Origin: Acidobacteriota bacterium
GTDB taxonomy: Bacteria; Acidobacteriota; Vicinamibacteria; Vicinamibacterales; UBA2999
DNA: 6,357 nt
Direction: 5' to 3'
Assembly (NCBI GenBank): GCA_013813075.1
Contig: JACCSI010000448.1
Span: 1-6,357, forward strand
Shown: positions 1 to 6,347 of the stretch, piece by piece
Position numbering within the stretch: position 1 is the first letter of the stretch
Layout: each line of letters begins with the position of its first letter
Notes under the pieces: generated by a model
What the model saw: only the letters and a program-made list of their open reading frames with translations
Database searches by the model: none
Told to the model about the DNA's origin: nothing
Program-made: the position numbers and the translations under genes

Positions 1-1218
1 GCGGTGCGCTATGGACGCGAGGTCGGCTATTTCAGCGTACAGGCGGCGACCAACGGTATCCGCTTCGCACAGGAGCCCCAGTTTGCGCACGAGGCGCGCG
101 CCGCCGGTCTGCGCATTGCCTATCTGCAGTTCGACGGCGTCAGTGAAGAAGCCAACGCGCACCGCAAAGTTGGGAATCTTTTCGAGGTGAAACTCCGCGC
201 GATCGAGCACCTGCACGCAGCCGGCATCGACGTCTGTCTGGTGGTGACGATCGTCAACGCTGTCAACAACGACCAGGTCGGACCGATCATCAAGTTTGCC
301 CTGGCGAACTGTGACAAAGTCAGCTTCGTGTCGTTCCAGCCCGTCTCGTTTACCGGACGGGACGAAGACATCAGCAACGCCGATCGTCATGCCCGTCGCT
401 ACACGCTGTCGCACCTTGCCGAAGACGTGAAGCAACAAACGGGTGTGACCGAACCGCTGCGCGACTGGTTCCCGTTGTCGGCCTCATCGGTGGTCTCGGA
501 CGTCACTGATCTGCTGCAGGGGCCCGGCGCCGACTGGGGCACGCTGAAGTGCGGGTGCCACCCGGATTGTGGGATTGGCACGGCCTTCATGGTCAGCAAG
601 GAAACCAAGGAGTGGGCCCCCGTCTCGAGCTTCATCAACATCGAACGTTTCTTTGACGACGCAAAGATCATCGCGGACTCGGCGCGGTCGCCGATGCTGA
701 CGAAGGTGCAAACCGCGCTCAGCTTACTGCGTAACTACTCTCCGGGGCGGGTGCCGCGCGGGTTCTCGCTGAGGCACTTGGTCCGCGAGTTCGACAAACA
801 GAGTGGCGGTCAGCTGGGCGGTGGGTTGAGCGAGGCAGAAAAACACGATCGCAAATCGGACGAGTGGCTGATGTTGTTCGTTGCGGGGATGTGGTTTCAG
901 GACTTGTGGACCTACGACTTCCGACGCACCGAGATGTGCATCATTCCCTACGCGACGCAGATGGGCGAAATCTCGTTCTGCGCGTACAACACAGGCGTCG
1001 GCTGGCGCCAGGTTGTCGAGAAAATGCATCAGAACGCGACCGTTGCCGAGTGGTATCGCGAACATGGCAAGCACCCGGTGTATGCCAATCCACGCAAAGC
1101 CGTACCGCTCCCCGATGGCGTGCAGCCGGTGTCGTTGAAGATTGCGCGAGACGGTCGGCTGGTGGAGTGGAATGCGGCTGAGCCCGCATCCCGGCCCACC
1201 TACGCCGCCACACTTTAA
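1..1218 (+). CDS. Radical SAM enzyme of the Tes/MJ0619 (COG1964-like) family, 5'-truncated
   Basis: The frame is open from the first base, so this is the C-terminal ~405 residues of a longer protein. The GTG at 4 is internal, not a start. Residues below count that GTG as 1. Visible motifs are the core-barrel strand ATNGIRFA (15-22), AYLQFDGVSEE (39-49), FEVKLRAIEHL (60-70), VSFVSFQPVSFTGR (106-119) and DWFPLS (154-159). A CGCxxxC cluster follows (C183, C185, C189), with two later cysteines in EMCIIPYAT and SFCAYNTG (C312, C326). These five are likely ligands of auxiliary Fe-S clusters. The SAM-cluster CxxxCxxC would lie upstream of the window. The pattern matches the family containing archaeal tetraether lipid synthase (Tes) and the pterin methyltransferase MJ0619. 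In a bacterium it may act on lipid acyl chains or on an unknown methylation substrate; the sequence cannot decide. Family assignment is fairly secure, substrate is not. Confidence 0.85.
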   Translation, partial: AVRYGREVGYFSVQAATNGIRFAQEPQFAHEARAAGLRIAYLQFDGVSEEANAHRKVGNLFEVKLRAIEHLHAAGIDVCLVVTIVNAVNNDQVGPIIKFALANCDKVSFVSFQPVSFTGRDEDISNADRHARRYTLSHLAEDVKQQTGVTEPLRDWFPLSASSVVSDVTDLLQGPGADWGTLKCGCHPDCGIGTAFMVSKETKEWAPVSSFINIERFFDDAKIIADSARSPMLTKVQTALSLLRNYSPGRVPRGFSLRHLVREFDKQSGGQLGGGLSEAEKHDRKSDEWLMLFVAGMWFQDLWTYDFRRTEMCIIPYATQMGEISFCAYNTGVGWRQVVEKMHQNATVAEWYREHGKHPVYANPRKAVPLPDGVQPVSLKIARDGRLVEWNAAEPASRPTYAATL

Positions 1219-1550
1219 GGGCGGTCGGTTTCTTCGACCTTGTTGCCCTCCGAGGCAATACGGAGCGAGCGCAGGAAGCGACGATCGTTGGCGGTCATTT
1301 CCGCCGCTTTCCGAGGGACGAGCGCACGCGAGGCCGCGGTCACTTTCGCGGGCACGGCCGTCTTGTCCTTGTCCTTCTCTTTGTCCTGCGTACGCGTCAC
1401 GAATCCGACGACGGCTTCGAGCGTGACTTTCATTTCGTACCCCGCGGCGCGGGCGCGTTCCCGGCACGCCTCCACTTCGGGGTTTTCGGCCACTGCAGCG
1501 GCAATGGCGTCGGCCAGCTCTCGTGCGAACCGGTTCACGACGTCATCCAT
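1215..1550 (-). CDS. Small conserved-looking protein of unknown function (111 aa)
   Basis: The start is the ATG at 1550-1548, preceded on the minus strand by AGGAGG seven bases away. That makes both the start and the gene convincing. The protein has an acidic, Ala-rich N-terminal helix (MDDVVNRFARELADAIAAAVAE, with a break-free amphipathic pattern), then EVEACRERARAAGYEMKVTLEAVVGFV, then a charged low-complexity linker (DKEKDKDK, about residues 55-62). It ends with the compact motif EMTANDRRFLRSLRIASE (about 84-101). There is no signal peptide or membrane segment, so it is probably cytoplasmic. The parts either side of the linker look like small hypothetical proteins I associate with Acidobacteriota; I know no function. 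Its TAA and that of the radical SAM gene overlap in the 4-base TTAA at 1215-1218, so the two are convergent. It is probably transcribed from the promoter at 1680-1708. Confidence 0.8.
   Translation of the reverse strand: MDDVVNRFARELADAIAAAVAENPEVEACRERARAAGYEMKVTLEAVVGFVTRTQDKEKDKDKTAVPAKVTAASRALVPRKAAEMTANDRRFLRSLRIASEGNKVEETDRP
1223..1239 (+). terminator. Weak terminator-like hairpin after the radical SAM gene
   Basis: GGTCG (1223-1227) and CGACC (1235-1239) form a perfect 5-bp stem with a 7-base loop, starting 4 bases after the TAA. It is followed by TTGTT rather than a clean T-run. It could be a weak terminator for the + strand gene, but it lies inside the 3' end of the convergent small gene, so it may be chance coding sequence. 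Confidence 0.25.
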
Positions 1551-1557
1551 GGGACTT

Positions 1558-1563
1558 CCTCCT
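1558..1563 (-). promoter_or_regulatory. Ribosome binding site of the small minus-strand gene
   Basis: CCTCCT on the plus strand reads AGGAGG on the minus strand, seven bases before the ATG at 1550. It is a consensus Shine-Dalgarno at ideal spacing. It is the main evidence that the 111-residue frame is a real gene and that this is its start. Confidence 0.85.
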
Positions 1564-1572
1564 GCTTGCCGC

Positions 1573-1588
1573 CCGGCCGGATGGCCGG
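1573..1588 (-). repeat. GC-rich hairpin in the leader of the small minus-strand gene
   Basis: CCGGCC (1573-1578), GGAT (1579-1582) and GGCCGG (1583-1588) form a perfect 6-bp all-GC stem with a 4-base loop. On the minus strand it lies within the predicted ~120-base leader, ten bases upstream of the Shine-Dalgarno. It could influence leader stability or ribosome access. It could also be chance in GC-rich DNA. Confidence 0.35.
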
Positions 1589-1659
1589 AGGCCGTTGGCT
1601 GCCAATCGTCCCAGTCGGGGTAGCTGGGTGTGTCGGCGCAAAGTCTGCATTTGGTAGGA

Positions 1660-1687
1660 CTTAGAATGGGGCTCGTCGCATTCTAAG
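1660..1687. repeat. Perfect 9-bp inverted repeat, candidate operator
   Basis: CTTAGAATG (1660-1668) and CATTCTAAG (1679-1687) are exact reverse complements separated by 10 bases. The AT-rich arms stand out from GC-rich surroundings. The right arm contains the -10 hexamer of the minus-strand promoter, and the left arm lies just past the predicted start point. This is the usual place for a repressor operator. Transcript from the minus promoter could also fold the left arm, but the right arm is largely upstream of the start, so an RNA hairpin or terminator is unlikely. There is no T-run after either arm. Confidence 0.55.
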
Positions 1688-1708
1688 AACGTCGGTGCAA
1701 TGTGTCAA
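1680..1708 (-). promoter_or_regulatory. Near-consensus sigma-70 promoter for the small minus-strand gene
   Basis: On the minus strand, TTGACA (plus-strand 1703-1708) is followed after exactly 17 bases by TAGAAT (plus-strand 1680-1685). The -35 is a perfect consensus, the -10 has one mismatch and the spacing is optimal. Transcription should begin near 1673 and give a ~120-base leader before the ATG at 1550. The -10 lies inside the right arm of the 1660-1687 inverted repeat, so a repressor bound there would block RNA polymerase. Confidence 0.7.
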
Positions 1709-1760
1709 GAAAGAACGCTAGGGGTGGGACCGCCCATCGACTATCGGGCCACATATCGCT

Positions 1761-1775
1761 GTTACTACTCGTAAC
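1761..1775. repeat. Short inverted repeat GTTAC-N5-GTAAC
   Basis: GTTAC (1761-1765) and GTAAC (1771-1775) are perfect 5-bp half-sites spaced by 5 bases, centred about 125 bases before the mutase start. Symmetry and spacing resemble a helix-turn-helix regulator site, but a 5-bp repeat can occur by chance and no plus-strand promoter is clearly linked to it. Confidence 0.2.
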
Positions 1776-1892
1776 CACAAGATATAGGGCCGCAATCACG
1801 GCTCCACGCGGTGTTCGTTCCAGGGTCTGAGAAGCGGCGACGTTTCGAGCGCGAGCGGTACTCCCCGACGGTCGGAGGGCACCCCCAGCCAG

Positions 1893-3479
1893 GTGGCGCA
1901 CGGCAGACGACCATACAATCGGGTCGTGCCTCGTTACTTTGCCGACCCGACCGACCTCGCGGGCTTCGACCCGGCGTTCGAACTGGCCTACCCCGGCGAG
2001 TTTCCCTACACCCGTGGTATTCAGCCCTCCATGTATCGCGGCCGACTGTGGACGATGCGCCAGTACGCAGGCTTTGGAACGGCGGCGGAGTCCAACCGCC
2101 GCTACCGCTATTTGCTGTCGCAAGGCGTCAGCGGCCTGAGCGTGGCCTTCGATCTGCCGACGCAGATCGGCTACGACTCGGACCACCCCCTCGCGGCGGG
2201 CGAAGTCGGACGCGTCGGAGTGGCCATTGATTCCATCGATGACATGGCGACGCTCTTCGACGGTATTCCGCTCGACAAGGTGTCGACGTCGATGACGATC
2301 AATGCCACCGCCATCATCCTGCTCGCGCTCTACGTCGCTGTGGGCCGTCGGCAGGGAGTGACGGCGCGCGCGCTGTCCGGCACGATTCAAAACGATGTGC
2401 TCAAGGAGTACGTCGCCCGGGGCACTTACATCTACCCGCCAAAGGCTTCGCTGCGCATCGTCACCGACATCTTTGCGTTCTGCGAACGCGACGTGCCGCA
2501 GTGGAACACGATCTCGATCAGCGGCTACCACATTCGCGAAGCTGGCTCGACCGCGGTGCAGGAAATTGCGTTCACGTTCGCCAATGCGGTGGCATACGTC
2601 CAGGCAGCCGTAGATGCCGGGCTCGACATCAACACCTTTGGCCAGCGTCTGTCGTTCTTCTTCAATGCGCACAACGACTTCCTGGAAGAAGTCGCCAAGT
2701 TCCGCGCTGCCCGTCGGTTGTGGGCACGGTTGATGCGCGACCGCTTCGGCGCCACCCATCCCCGCGCGCTGCAGTTGCGCTTTCACACCCAAACAGCGGG
2801 CAGCACGCTGACGGCGCAGCAGCCCGACAACAACATCGTCCGCGTTGCCATCCAGGCGCTCTCGGCCGTCCTCGGAGGCACGCAGTCGCTGCACACCAAC
2901 GGCCGCGATGAAGCCTTGGCGCTGCCGACGGAAGAATCGGCGCGCATCGCCCTGCGAACGCAGCAGATCATCGCTGCCGAGTCCGGAGTGGCGAATACCA
3001 TCGACCCGTTCGCCGGGTCGTACTACATCGAGGCGCTGACCAAAGAAATCGAGGAAGGCGCGAACCAATTGCTGGCTCGTATCGACGCGCTTGGGGGCAC
3101 CCTCGCCGCCATTGAGAGTGGTTACATTCAACGCCAGATCCAGGACTCGGCATACAAGGCGCAGATGGCGATCGACTCCGGCCAGGCAGTGGTTGTCGGC
3201 ATCAATCGCTACGCGACCGATGACGTTGGCCGCATCGAGATGTTCAGCCTCGATCCGGCGCTCGAACGCGCGCAGATTGACCGGGTCGGGGCGATACGCG
3301 CCGGACGGGACCCGGCGCGATGGCGGTCCGCGCTCGACGCCGTCGCATCCACGGCGAAAACAAGCGACAATCTGGTGCCGCCGATCATCGCGGCCGTCGA
3401 AGCCGCTGCAACCGTCGGCGAAGTTGCTGACGCCCTGCGCGGCGCCTTCGGCGAGTACAAAGAGGTTGCGTTGGACTAA
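1893..3479 (+). CDS. Methylmalonyl-CoA mutase, large (catalytic) subunit without B12-binding domain
   Basis: This adenosylcobalamin-dependent mutase interconverts (R)-methylmalonyl-CoA and succinyl-CoA, the last step of propionyl-CoA catabolism. The 528 residues cover the TIM-barrel substrate domain: FPYTRG (37-42), [18 protein letters not shown] (45-62), [19 protein letters not shown] (81-99), [10 protein letters not shown] (128-137), [11 protein letters not shown] (163-173), [16 protein letters not shown] (205-220), [10 protein letters not shown] and [15 protein letters not shown]. Tyr48 and Arg176 (in [10 protein letters not shown]) appear to align with the residues that mark methylmalonyl-CoA rather than isobutyryl-CoA mutases. 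His213 matches the conserved active-site His. The protein ends at [10 protein letters not shown] with no DxHxxG B12 domain, so a separate small subunit must be encoded elsewhere. The start may be GTG 1893, the first start codon after the in-frame TAG at 1785, or GTG 1926 (MPRYFADP), which is close to where family conservation begins. Its TAA overlaps the next ATG by one base (TAATG). Confidence 0.93.
   Translation: MAHGRRPYNRVVPRYFADPTDLAGFDPAFELAYPGEFPYTRGIQPSMYRGRLWTMRQYAGFGTAAESNRRYRYLLSQGVSGLSVAFDLPTQIGYDSDHPLAAGEVGRVGVAIDSIDDMATLFDGIPLDKVSTSMTINATAIILLALYVAVGRRQGVTARALSGTIQNDVLKEYVARGTYIYPPKASLRIVTDIFAFCERDVPQWNTISISGYHIREAGSTAVQEIAFTFANAVAYVQAAVDAGLDINTFGQRLSFFFNAHNDFLEEVAKFRAARRLWARLMRDRFGATHPRALQLRFHTQTAGSTLTAQQPDNNIVRVAIQALSAVLGGTQSLHTNGRDEALALPTEESARIALRTQQIIAAESGVANTIDPFAGSYYIEALTKEIEEGANQLLARIDALGGTLAAIESGYIQRQIQDSAYKAQMAIDSGQAVVVGINRYATDDVGRIEMFSLDPALERAQIDRVGAIRAGRDPARWRSALDAVASTAKTSDNLVPPIIAAVEAAATVGEVADALRGAFGEYKEVALD
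1914..1919 (+). promoter_or_regulatory. -10-like TACAAT before an alternative GTG start of the mutase
   Basis: TACAAT ends 6 bases before the in-frame GTG at 1926. Transcription starting at the usual distance would begin at or next to that GTG, giving a leaderless mRNA. No good -35 element is seen 16-18 bases upstream. If real, the GTG at 1893 could not be the start for this transcript. The competing start at 1893 has GGAGGG at 1874-1879, but 13 bases away, which is long. Confidence 0.35.
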
Positions 3480-4486
3480 TGGACGAGCCCCTGCTCTCGG
3501 TTCAGAACCTCACGACCGTGTTCGACGTCCCGGGCCATCCCGTAGTCGCCGTCGACAACGTGTCGTTCGAGATCCGGAAGAGCGAGACGCTCGGGTTGGT
3601 CGGCGAATCAGGCAGCGGCAAGTCGGTCACCGCCTTCTCGATCCTCCAGTTGCTGCAGCACCCTGGCCGTATCACCGGCGGGAGTGTGTTGTTCCAGGGA
3701 CGCGACCTGCTGGCGCTGCCGGAGAATGAGGTGCGGAAGATTCGCGGCGCCGGTATCGGACTGATCTTTCAGGAGCCGATGGCGGCACTGAATCCGGTGA
3801 TGCGCGTTGGCGCCCAGATTTCGGAATCGTTGATCGTCCATGGGCTCGCCAACAAGCGCGAGGCGCGCGACCGCGCCATCGACCTGTTGCGCGCCGTGCG
3901 CATCGTGGAACCGGAAACACGCGTCGACGACTACCCGCACCAATTGTCGGGCGGCATGCGTCAGCGCGTCATGATTGCCGTCGCCCTCGCGTGCCGGCCA
4001 CCGATGGTCATTGCCGACGAGCCGACCACGGCGCTGGACGTGACGGTGCAGGCACAGATTCTCGAGCTGCTGCGCGAGATGAAGAACACGTTCGACGTCT
4101 CACTGCTGCTCATCACCCACGACCTTGGTGTAATTGCCGAAACGGCCGATCGCGTGGCGGTGATGTATGCCGGCCGAATTGTCGAACAGGGGCCGGTGCG
4201 GGATATCTTCCGCAAGCCGCTCCATCCGTACACGCAGGGGCTGCTGGCGTCGATTCCCGGCGAGGGGACGGGCGCTCGCCTGCGCGCCATTGAGGGCGTG
4301 GTGCCGAACCTCGCGACCCTGCCGCCGGGGTGCACGTTCGCACCACGGTGCCCGTACCGCATGGAGGTCTGCACAACGGCGGTGCCCGCCCTCGTCGACA
4401 TTGACCCTGGACACTCGGTTCGCTGTTATCTTCACTCGGACAGGGCAGAGGCGCGAGTGATGACCACTCCGGTGATGACGGTCTGA
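3479..4486 (+). CDS. Peptide ABC transporter ATP-binding protein, DppD/OppD-like
   Basis: This is one of the two cytoplasmic ATPases that power oligopeptide/dipeptide/nickel-type importers. The 335 residues show Walker A GESGSGKS (42-49), Q-loop FQEP (Q98), signature LSGGM (156-160), Walker B MVIADEP (176-182), the D-loop region TTALD and H-loop H214. The C-terminal extension typical of the family is complete: [12 protein letters not shown] (249-260), then [15 protein letters not shown] and a final Cys (C285, C291, C298, C316). These four cysteines are reported to bind a [4Fe-4S] cluster in a DppD homologue. The ATG overlaps the mutase stop, and its TGA abuts the ATG of the second ATPase (TGAATG), so the three genes are probably co-translated. 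The ligand cannot be inferred: the substrate-binding protein and permeases are absent from the window. Confidence 0.93.
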   Translation: MDEPLLSVQNLTTVFDVPGHPVVAVDNVSFEIRKSETLGLVGESGSGKSVTAFSILQLLQHPGRITGGSVLFQGRDLLALPENEVRKIRGAGIGLIFQEPMAALNPVMRVGAQISESLIVHGLANKREARDRAIDLLRAVRIVEPETRVDDYPHQLSGGMRQRVMIAVALACRPPMVIADEPTTALDVTVQAQILELLREMKNTFDVSLLLITHDLGVIAETADRVAVMYAGRIVEQGPVRDIFRKPLHPYTQGLLASIPGEGTGARLRAIEGVVPNLATLPPGCTFAPRCPYRMEVCTTAVPALVDIDPGHSVRCYLHSDRAEARVMTTPVMTV

Positions 4487-5365
4487 ATGGCGCTCGTCGA
4501 GGTTCGCCATCTGGTCAAGCACTTCGAGCGCGGCGGTGGATTTCTCCGCGCCAAGTCGGTCGTCCGCGCAGTGGACGACATCAGCTTCAGCATCGAGGCC
4601 GGTGAGACGTACGGATTGGTTGGCGAATCGGGCAGTGGAAAAAGTACTACCGGCCGCTGCATGCTGCGCCTGATCGAGCCCACCTCGGGCGAAATGCGCT
4701 TTCGCGGCGAGGACGTGCTGTCATTCGATCGATCGCGGTTGCGCGCCGCGCGGCGAGACATGCAAATGGTCTTTCAAGACCCCTACTCGTCGCTTAACCC
4801 GCGAATGAAGGCTCGCGACATCGTCGAGGAGCCGCTCATCATCCATCGCATCGGCGACCGTGCCGAGCGCCGTGACAAGGTGGCGGAATTGTTTCGTTTG
4901 GTCGGCCTCGACCCGGCGCATCTGCTGCGCTACCCGCACGAGTTCAGCGGCGGTCAGCGCCAGCGCATCGGCCTCGCACGCGCGCTCGCACTCAATCCCT
5001 CGTTCGTGATTGCCGACGAGCCGGTGTCGGCGCTCGACGTCTCGATTCAGGCGCAGGTCATCAACCTGCTGCTCGACTTGCAGGAGCGTCTCGAGCTCAC
5101 GTATCTGTTCATCGCGCACGACCTGCGGCTGGTGCGTCATATCTGCAGGCGGATGTCGGTGATGTACCTGGGTAAGATCGTCGAGTCGGGCGACAGCGCC
5201 AGCATCTTCGCACACCCGCAGCATCCATATACGCGTGCGCTGCTTTCGGCTATCCCCGTGACCGACCCCGATGCGCCGCGTCAACGGATCGAACTCGATG
5301 CCAACCTCGTCAACCGCGACGCACCATTGCGTGAGCTTGCGCCCGGACATTTCGCCGCGGTGTAA
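4487..5365 (+). CDS. Peptide ABC transporter ATP-binding protein, DppF/OppF-like, with Cys-less C-terminus
   Basis: This is the partner ATPase of the preceding gene and would form the heterodimeric motor of a peptide-type importer. The 292 residues contain Walker A GESGSGKS (46-53), [11 protein letters not shown] with Q-loop Q97, signature FSGGQRQR (153-160), Walker B FVIADEP (173-179), SALD and H-loop H211, then [12 protein letters not shown] (246-257). It is therefore expected to be catalytically complete. Family members commonly run to ~320 or more residues, with a GCxFxxRCPxxxxxC...C tail. Here [16 protein letters not shown] passes straight to [17 protein letters not shown] and stops, with none of the cluster cysteines. 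This may be a subfamily trait or a loss. Skipping base 5360 would read the last residues as HFAACNADTS, ending at TGA 5379-5381, so a one-base insertion at the end is possible. Only C59 and C220 remain, neither in a cluster motif. Confidence 0.92.
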   Translation: MALVEVRHLVKHFERGGGFLRAKSVVRAVDDISFSIEAGETYGLVGESGSGKSTTGRCMLRLIEPTSGEMRFRGEDVLSFDRSRLRAARRDMQMVFQDPYSSLNPRMKARDIVEEPLIIHRIGDRAERRDKVAELFRLVGLDPAHLLRYPHEFSGGQRQRIGLARALALNPSFVIADEPVSALDVSIQAQVINLLLDLQERLELTYLFIAHDLRLVRHICRRMSVMYLGKIVESGDSASIFAHPQHPYTRALLSAIPVTDPDAPRQRIELDANLVNRDAPLRELAPGHFAAV

Positions 5366-5377
5366 CGCCGATACTTC

Positions 5378-6347
5378 ATGACCCACGCCCGTCAGCCAAT
5401 GATCAAGGTCGTGTCGGGGGCAACGGGTGAGATGACGTCGCTCGACCGCGTCGCCCTTCGTGCCCAACCGAAAACCCTCAGCCTCGTCCTCGTCACGCTG
5501 TTGTTGATGACGACGGCAGCAACCGTTCCCGGGCTCAAGGCCACGGCGAGTTGGATGCCTGCTCGATCAACTCGGTCGCTCCCTGGTCGCATACGAACAC
5601 GAGCTGAGCCGCGTCGTCGCAGACGAACACTACGAGCAGCAGGAAATCAGGGTCGTCCGAACCGGACGCAACAGTTCGTTCAATCGCGTCACGAACCGTA
5701 AGCTGACGTCTGACATTGCGTTCCTGCGGTTGCCAGGTGGGGCGGTGTGGTTCGGCGTGCGCGACGTGCGCATGGTCGACAAGAAGCCGGTGACGACAGA
5801 CGGCCAGCGCCTGATCGACATCATCAAACGCATCGATGGTGAGGGGGCGGCTTCAGAAGCCACCCGGATCGTTGCCGCCAGCGCGCAATACAACCTCGGT
5901 GGTGTCCGCACCATCAACATGCCGACCACGCCGCTCGAGATTCTCCATCCCGACCATCACGTCCAGTTCATGTTCAAGGTCGCCGCCAGAGACAAGATCG
6001 ACGGCGTGTGGACGACCAAACTGACGTTTGAAGAGTTCGATGTGCCCACGATCATCAACAGCACCACTGGGGACCCGCTGTTCATCCGCGGCACCGTCTG
6101 GGTCGAACCGGGTAGGGGGCGCTTGTGGCGGGTGGAAATTTTCGTCGGCCCGCCGGCTGACGCGCGAGTGCCGCGCGGGCTCCTCAACCGGCTGCGCGTC
6201 GACTTCGTGCCCCATCCGCAGATGCAGATAATGGTGCCCAAGATGATGAGCGAGGCGTTTTATATCTCCGGCGGCCGCGGCAACGGCCGAGCGCGGTACT
6301 CGAACTATCGTCGTTTCAGCACCGCCGCGCGGATCCTGCCGCAGTAA
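5378..6347 (+). pseudogene. Exported protein of unknown function, split by a frameshift
   Basis: Two overlapping frames together make one protein. The first frame (ATG at 5378, 5399 or 5432) carries a signal peptide: basic ALRAQPK, hydrophobic LSLVLVTLLLMTTAA, then TVPGLKATASW. After about 5560 that frame turns Arg-rich and unprotein-like. The frame one base later is open from 5511 to the TAA at 6345-6347. From about 5562 it reads LDQLGRSLVAYEHELSRVVADEHY, then RKLTSDIAFLRLPGG, FGVRDVRMVDKKPV and AQYNLGGVRTINMP. It continues with VQFMFKVAARDKIDGVWTTKLTFEEF and ends near the TAA with YSNYRRFSTAARI. This resembles a family of secreted hypothetical proteins I associate with Acidobacteriota, usually ~300 residues with this order of elements. 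The body has no start codon with a ribosome binding site of its own; TTG 5730 is internal. The protein would act in the periplasm or envelope; the function is unknown. It follows the ATPase gene by 12 bases and may be its operon mate. The split may be a real mutation or a one-base sequence error. Confidence 0.7.
5511..5562 (+). other. Interval containing the frameshift in the exported-protein gene
   Basis: The body frame has a TGA at 5508-5510, so the change of frame must occur after that and before conservation resumes at LDQLGRSL (about 5562). Removing one base here, for example near 5558-5561, joins KATASWMP to LDQLGRSL directly. Loss of two bases would give the same net frame. Runs of three to four C/G around 5528-5533 are candidate error sites. 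Confidence 0.55.

Larger units (their letters stand above)
1551..1892. other. Divergent intergenic region
   Basis: About 340 bases separate the start of the minus-strand small gene from the start of the plus-strand mutase operon. The part from about 1640 to 1800 is more AT-rich than the neighbouring genes. It holds the minus-strand promoter, the 9-bp inverted repeat, the GC hairpin and the GTTAC/GTAAC repeat listed separately. Frames crossing it have no ribosome binding site or recognisable protein. I see no B12 riboswitch box before the mutase and no other structured RNA I can name. Confidence 0.75.

Noticed and set aside
1362..1387. Tandem repeat of GTCCTT-like units
   Set aside because: This is the codon pattern of the charged KD/KE linker in the small minus-strand protein, too short and degenerate to be an independent repeat element.
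724..1467. 247-codon minus-strand frame across the radical SAM end and the small gene
   Set aside because: It conflicts with two better-supported genes, has no ribosome binding site noted and has shadow-like composition.
1660..1687. Rho-independent terminator at the 9-bp inverted repeat
   Set aside because: The stem is AT-rich, neither side is followed by a T-run, and it lies between divergent gene starts, so an operator is the better reading.
1700..1892. Cobalamin riboswitch before the B12-dependent mutase
   Set aside because: I looked for the conserved B12 box and its flanking pairing and found none. Mutase genes are also seldom under this riboswitch.
1811..2230. Plus-strand frame of 139 codons overlapping the mutase start
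   Set aside because: It is Arg/Pro/Gly-rich out-of-frame translation of the mutase 5' end, with no recognisable motif.
1683..3131. Long 482-codon open frame on the minus strand opposite the mutase
   Set aside because: It is Arg-rich, resembles no known protein and is antisense to a strongly conserved mutase. GC-rich codon bias commonly keeps such shadow frames open.
4721..5467. 248-codon minus-strand frame opposite the second ATPase
   Set aside because: It is antisense to conserved ABC ATPase motifs and its His/Arg-rich translation matches no family.
5730..6347. Stand-alone 205-residue gene starting at TTG 5730
   Set aside because: The same frame continues upstream with conserved-looking sequence back to about 5562, and no ribosome binding site precedes the TTG, so this is an internal codon of the frameshifted gene.
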